From assembly GCA_027924585.1 (NCBI GenBank), contig BSBM01000106.1, positions 39,819,501 through 39,883,500 of the forward strand: DNA of 64,000 nt, in the 5' to 3' direction. The DNA is from Larix kaempferi (lineage: Eukaryota > Streptophyta > Pinopsida > Pinales > Pinaceae). Below are positions 8,104 through 17,400 of this stretch, one piece after another. The translations under genes and the position numbers were made by a program. Positions within the stretch are counted from its first letter, which is position 1; every line of letters starts with the position of its first letter. The notes below the pieces were generated by a model, which had not been told where the DNA came from, ran no database searches, and worked only from the letters and a program-made list of their open reading frames with translations.

Positions 8104-11073
8104 TCAATCGGAATCCAACTCAATGACACCTGTAGGAGGTGGAAGCACTGGTTCTTGTGGGACAGTGTCTTCCAGCGCATCTGCTCTTAACAAGGGAGTT
8201 GCTGGTTCTTGTGTAACAGCAACATCCCTTAAACCTTCTTCAGCAGCTGCCTTTATTGCTTTTGGAGACACTGGTTCTTGTGTAACAGTGTCTTCTTTGT
8301 CACTTGGCTGCTGAGATTGGATATCCTCTTCAATTTGCAGCTCTTCCTCCAAGATTTCAGTGTCACCTGAGCAGGGTGTCTGTACCTGTTTATCATCACT
8401 CCATTGTATATCAGGAATGATATCTACTCCCGGATTATCTCCCAACTGCAATTCAGGAGTTCTTGCTGCAGTATCCAAGGATGTTGGTTCTTGTGTGACA
8501 ACATCCTGGCTTACCTCTTCATCCTTCTTTTGCTGCAGCTCCTCTTCTATGAGTTCTGTATCATGAGAGCTTTCTGGGGTCACCACCCAGAGTTCATCGT
8601 TGAATGCCAGAATATCCTCTGTCCCAGCTTCTTCTCCTGTCTGCTCAGTCGGTTGGACGGTCAAATTCAGGATTGCTGGTTCTTGTGTTGCAGCATCCTG
8701 TTCCAACTTATCACTGTCCTGCATTTCCGTTTCTTCTTCTAAAATTATTGTGTCCTGGGAACGTTCTGGGGTTACAGCACAAAATTCTTCACTATCCTCC
8801 AGGGTATCCTTTGTTTCCATGATCTCTGTATCCAGGGAACATTCTGGAGTCTCACCATATTCTTTTATAAGCTCCAGAGCATCCTTCATTTCCTGTTCTT
8901 CTCCCATCTGTTCTATGATTTCTGTGTTGTGGGAGCAATTTGGGATTGCCATACATTCCTCATAAATTTCCAGGGCATCCTCCACTCCCTGTTCTTCTCC
9001 CATCTGTTCTATGACTTCTGCATCATGGGAAGTAGCAGCTGCAGCAAGGATGTTTAAAGGTGATGGTTCTTGTGTTGCAGCATCCTCTTTCTCCACTGCT
9101 TTCCCTTCTGTGGCTACAGGCTGTTGTGTTGAATAGGTACTAAGTAAAATTTTATGGCCTGCTTCCTCAAAGATCTCCCCACAGGTGGGGCAGAGTATTC
9201 GCTCATCCTTTTCTCCAGCTCCAGCAGAAGCTGATTCCTCCACTTGGTCTGCAGCCTCTATTAATGTGTACATCTTCCTTCCACCCTGCTTTCTGCAGAT
9301 TTCCTTCCATGTTTCCAGCTCCTTTCTAAGTGCTTGAAGGTCCTCTTTCAGCATTGCATTCTCATACAAGAGTCCCTCAACTCCAGGCTCTTCCTCCACT
9401 GGCCTTTGTGGAGCATCCCTCGGTTTTGGTGTAAGGATTGGGGGTTCAACCTGTGTCTCTAAGGTTGCCCATTTTGTTCTAGATGCCTCTGCTGCTGTGA
9501 TTGACCGAGTTCGTTTCCTTCTGATTGGTGCCACTAAATCAAACTCATTGATGGCCCTCTTCCTTTTCTGTGGCGTTTTCTTTTGTGACTTTCCTTTTTG
9601 TTGTGTTTCTTCTCGTGGAGCTGGAACATAGGGAGGCAAAACTGAAGTTAAAGGAATATTTCCCTGCCCCCCATGCTGTTCTTCTTCAATCACAGCTCCT
9701 CCTCCTACCCACTCCGGTGAAGACTCAATTGTGACCAGCTCAATATCGTCTTCCATTGCTCTGGCTCCGTCATCTTCAGGTTCCATTGTCGCAGCTTTTG
9801 ATGCTGCTCCAATTTCACCTTCTGATGTCGGAGCTGCCCTGTTATCTAGGTTTTCTGCGAGGGTTTCATCTACATTGTCGCCCGACAGCTCTGTTTGAGC
9901 TTCCCCTCGCTCTCCTTCAAATGCAGTGTCATCCCCCACTGGTTCTGCTTGTGCTGGGGATTCATATACTTCAAATGGCTCTGCCTGTGCCTCGGGTTGT
10001 TTTTCTTCTGTAGTTTTGTCAACCCCTGATGTTCCTGCCTGTGCCCTCTGTTGTTCTTCTTCCGTTTCATCCCTTCCGGATGGTCCTGCCTGTGCCCTCT
10101 GTTGCTCTTCTTCCGTTTCATCCCTCACCCCAACTTCACTGGAGGAACTCCGGTCCTCCTGTTGTGGCGGAACTGGTATTTGCTGTAATGGAATGACCCT
10201 CAAGGGAACAGGTTGTTGTGGTCGGGTAATGAATTGCTCCCATGTTATATTATGTTGGGCCAGGGTTCTTTTAATAATTAACTTAATAAGGCCATGGTGA
10301 GTGAGGGAGGATAATGGGTGCTTTGCAGATTGAACAAATGTTGCCATATGGCGCAAATCATGCAATAGATAAAATGGAATATTTAACAGAATGCCATGAC
10401 GGAGATGAGAAAGTAGAGGAAGTTCAGAGTTGTACACAGTTTGGTATCTACCTTCGCAAGTTATGTATTTCTTGAGGAAGATAGCAACCTGGTCCCAAGG
10501 CTGCGGCAGTGACTTCAATGCAATCCCTCGCCTGGATGCTTCAACTTGCTCCCCTGGAAGTAAAAATTCTTCCCGTGCAACCGTTGCAGGGACTCGACGG
10601 TTAAACCAAGGTTTTCCCACCAACGGGATAGCTGTAACCTCGGATATAATGACCTCCGAAACATCTACACACAGCCCCCACACCGTGGAGTGTGTTTTAG
10701 TAAGATTCAATGCGAATTGCAGGGCTGCGTCCCGATCGAATCCATCCAATCGTTCAAAGAACTCGACCCAGCCAGCGGCTTGAAAAATGGCCAGAACCTG
10801 CAAATTCCGTCTAAGTTCCCGGGTATTGAAAGGTTCATGGCGAACTGGAATGCCCATGGTCCTGGCTGCAAGATAGAACTGCTGTTCGACAGAGTACAGG
10901 ATCCAGAATGGAAGTCGCAGCGCGGAGAATGCACGAATCATTGAGCGGAGACGTTGAGCAAATGAATTAATTCGGAAAGTTAAGCGCAGAAAAGAGTTTA
11001 AAATTTTCATGCCGAATTGGGGAAGGTGGCAGTTATTAGTATTACGTCGTACGAGGGAAAGGTTTAATCGCAT
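8104..11073 (-). CDS. Extra ORF of the Athila-type element, predicted nuclear protein
   Basis: A 989-codon uninterrupted frame, in the sense of gag-pol, in the place where some Athila elements carry an env-like gene. Residues about 1-290 look folded (EQQFYLAARTMGIPVRHEPF, STVWGLCVDVSEVIISEVTA, HLRHGILLNIPFYLLHDLRH). About 290-490 is Glu/Gln-rich and includes a 51-bp DNA duplication (DETEEEQQRAQAG twice, near 10030-10130). Basic clusters KKTPQKRKR and RRKRTR at about 500-522 resemble a bipartite nuclear signal. A coiled-coil-like helix follows at about 565-595, and CPTCGEIF near 626. The C-terminal third is acidic, with seven TQEP/PQEP motifs and repeated EIIEQMGEEQ-type blocks. I see no signal peptide or membrane segment, so an envelope role is unlikely. 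The N-terminal part resembles uncharacterised ORFs of plant retroelements; its function is unknown to me. Confidence 0.75.
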   Translation of the reverse strand: MRLNLSLVRRNTNNCHLPQFGMKILNSFLRLTFRINSFAQRLRSMIRAFSALRLPFWILYSVEQQFYLAARTMGIPVRHEPFNTRELRRNLQVLAIFQAAGWVEFFERLDGFDRDAALQFALNLTKTHSTVWGLCVDVSEVIISEVTAIPLVGKPWFNRRVPATVAREEFLLPGEQVEASRRGIALKSLPQPWDQVAIFLKKYITCEGRYQTVYNSELPLLSHLRHGILLNIPFYLLHDLRHMATFVQSAKHPLSSLTHHGLIKLIIKRTLAQHNITWEQFITRPQQPVPLRVIPLQQIPVPPQQEDRSSSSEVGVRDETEEEQQRAQAGPSGRDETEEEQQRAQAGTSGVDKTTEEKQPEAQAEPFEVYESPAQAEPVGDDTAFEGERGEAQTELSGDNVDETLAENLDNRAAPTSEGEIGAASKAATMEPEDDGARAMEDDIELVTIESSPEWVGGGAVIEEEQHGGQGNIPLTSVLPPYVPAPREETQQKGKSQKKTPQKRKRAINEFDLVAPIRRKRTRSITAAEASRTKWATLETQVEPPILTPKPRDAPQRPVEEEPGVEGLLYENAMLKEDLQALRKELETWKEICRKQGGRKMYTLIEAADQVEESASAGAGEKDERILCPTCGEIFEEAGHKILLSTYSTQQPVATEGKAVEKEDAATQEPSPLNILAAAATSHDAEVIEQMGEEQGVEDALEIYEECMAIPNCSHNTEIIEQMGEEQEMKDALELIKEYGETPECSLDTEIMETKDTLEDSEEFCAVTPERSQDTIILEEETEMQDSDKLEQDAATQEPAILNLTVQPTEQTGEEAGTEDILAFNDELWVVTPESSHDTELIEEELQQKKDEEVSQDVVTQEPTSLDTAARTPELQLGDNPGVDIIPDIQWSDDKQVQTPCSGDTEILEEELQIEEDIQSQQPSDKEDTVTQEPVSPKAIKAAAEEGLRDVAVTQEPATPLLRADALEDTVPQEPVLPPPTGVIELDSD

Positions 11074-11132
11074 ATAAATGGTGGTACGAGTGAAGGTACG
11101 GCCAATCTCGTTTACATGATATCAATATTTAA

Positions 11133-11408
11133 TCACGTGATAAATGAAAGCCATACCTCATAAAACTGTGCGTCGGAAGGCTGCGGCAACTGGTGGAGCA
11201 TGGAGTTGGTGACGTCACGGAGTCGAACGCGTGCACAGTCAGACGTGGGATCATGATGACTCGGATAAGGCACTGATTTCCTTCGCCGGTAAAACACAAG
11301 GCGTCGCATCCTCCGGGTTAAAATGATGAGTTCGCCGGCAGGACTGGGATGAATCAGCATCATAATTAGCAGGTTGAACAATCCTTCTGTTAACACGGGA
11401 GTTACCAC
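11133..11408 (-). CDS. Possible upstream exon of the extra ORF (weak)
   Basis: A 91-codon frame just upstream of the extra ORF on the same strand. Basic segment LTRRMRRLVFYRRRK and a tail SDAQFYE are followed by GTATGG, which could be a splice donor leading into the frame that continues to Met-1 of the extra ORF (VNEIGRTFTRTTIY precedes it in frame). No good acceptor AG is evident, so the joining is speculative. Alternatively it is noncoding leader. Confidence 0.25.
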   Translation of the reverse strand: MVTPVLTEGLFNLLIMMLIHPSPAGELIILTRRMRRLVFYRRRKSVPYPSHHDPTSDCARVRLRDVTNSMLHQLPQPSDAQFYEVWLSFIT

Positions 11409-11429
11409 TGCAAGTTGCCAAAGAAATGA

Positions 11430-12229
11430 TCACACGGCCGATGAAAAAGCTTGTTGCAGCTGGCAGGAAAGAAGTTACAGCCATCGGAAAAGAATTCGCG
11501 GCAGCCGGAAAAAGATTCACGATATCATGGAAAATTACGGCTGTCACGGAAAAATTTTACGGTGGTGGGAAAAAAACTTACAGCTGGCGGGAAAAGATTT
11601 TACGGCTATGGGAAATATGTCGCAGCTGCTGGAAAGAAACGGTAGGTATGTGGAAATGATGTGGAAGTGACTTGGTCAATGAGATGACAGCCGCCGAGAA
11701 ATAAGGTGGCAGCCGGGAAATGATGTGGCGGCTGCGGGAAAAAGATGTTGCAGCCGTCGAAGTTACAGCCGCCGAAATTGCAGCTGCCGGAATTGCAGTT
11801 GTCGGAAAAGATTTGACGGCGGGCGGAAAAAAAAACATTACGGCTACCGGGAAGTGAAATGGCCGTGGCTGGTAAATTGAGTGGTAGCTGCGGAAAATGA
11901 GATGGCAGCCGTGGAAGATGAGGTGGCCATAGCTGGTGAATGAGGTGGCAACCATGGGGACGATGAGGTGGCAGCCGCGGAAACTGGAGTTGCAGCCGCC
12001 GATGTTGCAGCCGCTGATGTTGCAGCCGCAAATGTTGCAGCCACCGACGTTGCAGCCGCAAATGTTGCAGCCGCCGATGTTGTAGCCGCCGATGTCGCAG
12101 CTGCAAAAGATTGACGGCTGACGGAAAGGGCATTATGGGTACCGGGAAATGGAGAATATAGTTGCCGGAAAAGGATATACGGCTGCCGGAAAATATGTTG
12201 CAGCCGCCGGAAAATATGTTGCAGCTGCC

Positions 12230-12230
<1 letters not shown>
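11430..12230. repeat. Degenerate GC-rich minisatellite between integrase and extra ORF
   Basis: About 800 bp of imperfect short repeats. One motif family is GGCNGCCGGAAAA (spacing roughly 18-21 bp) across 11440-11830 and 12130-12230. A second is a 15-bp GTTGCAGCCGCCGAT type, nearly perfect from about 11985 to 12110. Open frames in all minus-strand frames here are a by-product of the repeats and give Leu/Gln/His or Ala/Thr monotony, so I do not call them genes. Confidence 0.8.

Positions 12231-12233
<3 letters not shown>

Positions 12234-12262
<29 letters not shown>
12234..12262 (-). repeat. 29-nt poly(A) tract (minus strand) inside the element
   Basis: A pure run of 29 T on the plus strand, equal to A29 in the sense direction of the retrotransposon. 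It lies about 190 bp after the integrase stop codon and right before the minisatellite. Such a long uninterrupted tract is unusual in the middle of an LTR element. Confidence 0.9.
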
Positions 12263-12266
<4 letters not shown>

Positions 12267-12451
12267 CAAGGACAGCACAGAGAGATTTTCATTATGGACC
12301 CCAAACTGATCGTTCTCCTGGCGCTTCCCTGAAAAAAAATTTCTTAAAAGACAACAGCAAGCAAAGAGATCAAATGCAAAAAAAAGAAAGAAAACGAAAA
12401 CTATACGCTACAGCAAGAAATTATTTATGTACAGCAAATATGATTTTCATT

Positions 12452-13546
12452 TTAAGATTTGGCAAAGGTAGAAAAATGTTCCTGCTCTGGTGCCAATTGG
12501 TAGTTTGGATCAGCAGCAATCTGTGAAATGAATGCGTCTTTCGAAATGGGCTTCCGATACAGTCGCAGTCTGTGGCCATTAGCAAGTAATGGCATACGAT
12601 TTTCATCAATGGTGACCAGGCGAACAGTGCCGTTGTCAAATACCCTGTCAACCAAATATGGACCCAGCCATCTTGTGCGTAATTTCCCTTTGAAATCTTT
12701 CTTGAATCTGGAGTCGTATAATAGTGCCCAGTCTCCTTCATGGAAGATTTTCTTTTTGATGAATCGGTCATGCCAATTAGATCTCTGTTGCTGAAGCAGC
12801 ACAGTCTGGTCTACCGCAGCTAACCGTTTCTCATTCAATTCATTCAATTGATTCAATCTTCTTTTCTGGGCTTCTGTTACATCCAGGTTCATTTCAATGG
12901 CTGTTTTCAGGGTCTTGATCTCAAATTCAATTGGAAAGATGGCACTCTTACCATACACCAGATCATAGGGAGAAAAGCCCGTAGTGTTGCGCCAAGTCGT
13001 GCGATATGCCCACAGTGCTTCTGGAAGTCTGTCAGCCCAATCCCTTCGATGGCTTTTAACTGTTTTAGTAAGGATTGCTTCGATAACTTTATTAGTGCTT
13101 TCCACCTGACCATTGGCCTGGGGATGATAAGGTGAAGCTATCTTGTGCTGCACATGATACTTCCGGAGCAAGGATTCAAATTGGTGTGAAATAAATTGTG
13201 GTCCCCCATCGGTAACTACTTCCTTTGGTACTCCAAAACGGGTGAAAACTTCACTGTACAGGAAATCAATAACCGCCTGGTCATTTGCCTTAGCCAAAGC
13301 TACAGCTTCTACCCACTTAGTCATGTAATCTGTACACACCAAGATGTAAACCTTCTGTTTGGAAGGAGGGTTGATAGGACCAACAAAGTCCAATGCCCAT
13401 CTATCAAACGGTTCTAGTACCACTTGGGGCTGTAAAGGCATCTGATCTGTCTTATTAGGTTGGCCCATCCTTTGGCAGCTGTCACAGGACTGAACATATT
13501 TTTTTGCATCTCTGAACAGTGTCGGCCAATAATAGCCCATCCGCAA
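12452..13546 (-). CDS. Integrase (3' part of pol), Athila-type
   Basis: A 364-codon frame carrying most of the integrase, which inserts the cDNA into the genome. The zinc-binding second half (CDSCQRMGQ) is followed by the catalytic core with its DDE triad visible: Asp in WALDFVGPI, Asp in VVTDGGPQF, Glu in QVESTNKVI. A C-terminal domain follows (GDWALLYDSRFKKDFKGKLRTRWLGPY), without a chromodomain. It begins one frame away from the RNase H ORF. The shift lies near 13546-13556, where the upstream frame ...FADKEQGI gives way to ALRMGYYWPTLF in this frame, so one small indel breaks pol within the zinc-binding region. Confidence 0.9.
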   Translation of the reverse strand: MRMGYYWPTLFRDAKKYVQSCDSCQRMGQPNKTDQMPLQPQVVLEPFDRWALDFVGPINPPSKQKVYILVCTDYMTKWVEAVALAKANDQAVIDFLYSEVFTRFGVPKEVVTDGGPQFISHQFESLLRKYHVQHKIASPYHPQANGQVESTNKVIEAILTKTVKSHRRDWADRLPEALWAYRTTWRNTTGFSPYDLVYGKSAIFPIEFEIKTLKTAIEMNLDVTEAQKRRLNQLNELNEKRLAAVDQTVLLQQQRSNWHDRFIKKKIFHEGDWALLYDSRFKKDFKGKLRTRWLGPYLVDRVFDNGTVRLVTIDENRMPLLANGHRLRLYRKPISKDAFISQIAADPNYQLAPEQEHFSTFAKS

Positions 13547-14469
13547 CGCCTTATGCCCTGTTCTTTATCTGCAAAGTGTCCTCCGCAAGGTTCATCGTGA
13601 CAGGCCTTCAGTATATGAAAGATCTCATCTTCCCTTACACATCTTCTAATTTCAAGATCAGGTCCTGTGTAAAAGAGATGGCCTTTGAGCCAACAATACC
13701 TGGCACTTTGCTGAATAATTTTTCTTTTCTCTCGTTTAGACATATGTGGCGGAAGCTTCCCTGCAGCCAAATAATTAGCAACGTCTGCATACCAGGGTGA
13801 ATGAGCTGAGAGTGCGAATAAATGTTCATCCGGGAAAGCATCCTCAACAGGTGAACTGTCATCACTGTTAGTAAATTGTGATAAAAAATCAGCAACAACA
13901 TTTTCTTTTCCAGGTTTATCTATAATAGTAATATCAAATTCCTGTAATAATAAAAGCCACCTGGTTACTCTGGCATTAGTGACAGGTTTATTCATTAAAT
14001 ACTTAATAGCAGAGTGATCAGTATGCACAAATGTAGGATACCCAGTAATGTAATGCCGAAACTTATTAATGGAATAAACAATAGCAAGGAATTCTTTTTC
14101 AGTAACAGTATAATTTAGTTCAGCAGGGGCTAAGTTTTTACTAACATAATAAATAGCATAAGGTACTTGACCATCCTGCTGTCCTAGTACTGCTCCAATG
14201 GCGGTATCAGAAGCATCTGAAGAAATGTGGAAAGGTATGGTCCAATTAGGTCCCCTTAAAATAGGGGCTGTGGACAGTTTCTCTTTAAGCTCATCAAATG
14301 CTCTCTGGCATGCTGTACTCCATACAAACTGTGCGTCCTTCATTAACAATGAAAACAAAGGAGAAGCAAGTTTGGAGAATTTTTCTATGAATCTCCTGTA
14401 ATACCCAGCATGTCCCAGAAAACTTCGCACCTCTTTCTGGGTTGAAGGGGTTGGTATATTTTTTATCAC
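13414..14469 (-). CDS. RT thumb, RNase H and start of integrase, Athila-type pol
   Basis: A 351-codon frame in the same reading frame as the upstream gag-pol ORF, separated only by a TAA at 14479-14481. It starts with the RT connection (FLGHAGYYRRFIEKFSKLASPL). RNase H follows, with SSDASDTAIGAVLG, EKEFLAIVYSINKFRHY, VHTDHSAIKYL and ADFLSQF supplying the acidic residues. The integrase HHCC region begins at HDEPCGGHF. From about 13550 downward the translation is out of frame (QGIRRCGWAI...), so the last roughly 45 residues are not genuine. Confidence 0.88.
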   Translation of the reverse strand: MIKNIPTPSTQKEVRSFLGHAGYYRRFIEKFSKLASPLFSLLMKDAQFVWSTACQRAFDELKEKLSTAPILRGPNWTIPFHISSDASDTAIGAVLGQQDGQVPYAIYYVSKNLAPAELNYTVTEKEFLAIVYSINKFRHYITGYPTFVHTDHSAIKYLMNKPVTNARVTRWLLLLQEFDITIIDKPGKENVVADFLSQFTNSDDSSPVEDAFPDEHLFALSAHSPWYADVANYLAAGKLPPHMSKREKRKIIQQSARYCWLKGHLFYTGPDLEIRRCVREDEIFHILKACHDEPCGGHFADKEQGIRRCGWAIIGRHCSEMQKNMFSPVTAAKGWANLIRQIRCLYSPKWY

Positions 14470-14478
14470 CTTAATTTT

Positions 14479-17400
14479 TTAAGGATCCACTTGAATACCG
14501 TCAGTAGAGATGAAATGTCCTAATACCACCCCCTCACTCATCATCATGTGGCATTTTTCAGTGCTTAGTGAGAGGCGAGCCTGTTCACAGCGAATTAAAA
14601 CCTTTTTCAAATTTTCCAGTGCTTCCTCAAAATCCCTGCCATAAGGAGTGAAATCATCCATAAAAACTTCCATGCTATCATTTACCAATTCAGAAAATAT
14701 GCCAATCACAGCTCTTTGGAACGTTGCAGGTGCATTGCACAATCCAAAGGGAAGTACCCTGTAGGCGAATGTTCCCCAGGGGCAGGTGAAGGTGGTCTTA
14801 TCCTGATCCTCTGGAGCAATCTGAATTTGATTGTACCCACTGAACCCATCCAGGAAGGAGAAGAACTTCTTCCCAGATAGGTTATCAAGTACCTGGTCAA
14901 TAAAGGGCAGAGGAAAGTGATCCTTCTGTGTAGCCTTGTTCAGCTCCCTATAATCGACACAGACTCTCCATTTACCATTCTTCTTGGGTACAATTACAAG
15001 TGGGGAAACCCACTCACTGTCTGAGATAGGATAGATGAATCCTGCTTCCAAGAGTTTCTGGATTTCTTCCTTCACTATATCCCTCAGATTGGGGTTCATG
15101 CGTCGTTGGGGTTGACATACAGGCCGGGAGTCGTTTTTAATATAAATATGATGAGTGCACAGACTAGAAGGAATACCCTTCATGTCTGTATACTCCCAGG
15201 CAAATGCCCCCTTACGTTCCTTCAAGAGATTGGTTAGGCGCTTTTGTTCTTCTGAGGAGAGACCAGGATTGATGTTCAAAGTTCTTCCAGGCTCTACCTC
15301 AATAGGAATACTTTTCGAGTTTTTCAATACTGGGATTATGTTTGTGTCATTGGCTAGTGCTTCCTCCGTAAGCTGTTCTTGTTCTTCTTTACCGAGGGTA
15401 CTGTTCAGGAGTTGATAAACTTCCTTGTCTACTGAAGCAGGTTCGCTAATGAAATTATTAATGGCATCGTCTTCTGTTTCGTTTTTGAAGGTTAGTGCCT
15501 TCCCTATTGTTAGTAATGGCTGAACATCTTCCTCTTCTTCCTGTTCTATCCAAAGGGAGGTTTCAGTTTCTAGACTCGGCCGTGCTGGAGGGTACAGGGT
15601 GAGGTTTTTGGTTTCCATGACATCAGATATAGTCATAGATCCTGATCGGCAGCTGATACAAGCATCGGCTGTAGCCAACCAGGGCCTCCCCAAAATCAAT
15701 GGATGTCCCCCCAGCTGTGATTTTGGTTGTAATACCAGAAAATCGGCAGGGTATTCCCATGAGTCTACTGAAATAACAAGGTCGTCCAAAATCCCTTCGG
15801 GTCTGATAGTGGATCTGTCTGCCAATTCTAAGATAGTAGGGGTCGGTCTAATATTGGTGAATCCGAGCTTCTTTACAGTCTCCATTGTTATAACATTGAT
15901 CGCAGCTCCTAAATCTACTAGTACGTTGGGTATCTGTGTTTGTCCTATGTGTACAGTGACAGTAGGATTGCCGGGATCCTCATACTTGGTTATAGGGGTT
16001 TTTCCAGTCATTAAAGCGGATAAATTCCCTATAACATGAACAGTAGGAGGATCTCTGGGTTTCCTTCCCGGTCTTTTAGTGCACAGGTCCCGAACAGTTC
16101 TAGCGTAGATAGGTACATCTTGAAGAGCTTGTAAAAGGGGAATCTTAACATAAAGGTTCTTCAATTCTCCTAAGAGATTGAACTGAGGTTGCCCCCCTCT
16201 TTGTGGCAGCATCAATCTCTCAGGGTAAGGTGGTTGCCTTACCAACTGGGTAGGCTGCGTGTTATCCACTTCATCGTTTAATGTTTCAGCCCTCCCATCT
16301 GTGGGATGCTCAGCATCTTCAATGATAGGAACCGGATCAAAAGGATGCTGGGAACTCTCTCCTTTGTCATACACAGTTGGTGGAATATTTTCTGCAGTTC
16401 CACATTCTACTATCTTTCCAGACCGTAAGTGAATATCATTACAAGGTACAGGGGAGAGAGAGTAGGCTGGCATATTGAGAGCTTCCAATTGCTGGACTGT
16501 TTTATTGTTTGGGTTAGGGTTAGGTTGGGCAGGCAGCTGAGGCCGTATTGGTATGTTAGGCACAGGATTATTTTGCAGCTGCAGCTGCGACTGCTGAGGT
16601 AGGTATTGAGGATATTGCTGAAATTGAGGATATGGAGGATACGGTAACTGTTGAGGTGGAGGTGGTTGAGGAAACTGGTTCCCAGGATGGAAGTTCCTCC
16701 ATCCAGGAGACCATGAAGTCGGTTGATGAGGTGGCTGTGTCCAAGGACTCCATGAATTATAACCTTGCATCGCAGGTTGAGGGGAATTCCACTGAGCATA
16801 ATTTGAAGGGAATTGTGTATTCACATTTTGCATATTAGTATTCCAATTATTCAAATTATTCAAAAATGGAAATGAATCGGGAGACATACCTTGATTCCGG
16901 GGTTGCCAAGGTTTCTTTTGTGCAATGAAGTAGGCTGAATCCGCCTCTGGAGTTGATGCCTGCAGAACAGCCTTCACTTGGGGCAACGTGGGGCAGTCCT
17001 TCATATCATGATTCAACTCGCACAGCTGACACACTTGTACTTTGTCAAGAGGGCATTCCTTCAGTGGATGAGTCTTTCTACATCGGGGACAAAACACCCC
17101 TAGTGTGAGATCCTCCACTGCCTGTCTTTGCTTGGCCTTCAAGACGTCAATCTCTGAAGAGATAGAGCTCATCATTTCTGTTTTAAAGTTTTCAAGAAGA
17201 TTGCCTATCTCTGCACGTGTAGCTCCCCCATTGGATGACTTCTGAGTTCTGTCGAAGACATCACGTTCCAGGTTATTTCGTTTATGCTGCTTATTATGCC
17301 TAGAAGATCCCCTGGAATATCTCTTACATAATTCCACAATTGTCTCAAAAGATTCTTTAGAGATATCCCCCTTTCCTAATAAATTTAGCATGTCTAAACA

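Noticed and set aside
8104-11073. Envelope gene interpretation of the extra ORF
   Set aside because: No signal peptide, no membrane-spanning stretch, no glycosylated ectodomain pattern; basic nuclear-type clusters and acidic repeats point elsewhere.
11578-12304. Several long overlapping minus-strand ORFs (for example 11606-12304, 232 codons)
   Set aside because: They are open in more than one frame because the DNA is a minisatellite; the translations are monotonous Leu/Gln/His/Arg or Ala/Thr/Ser strings.
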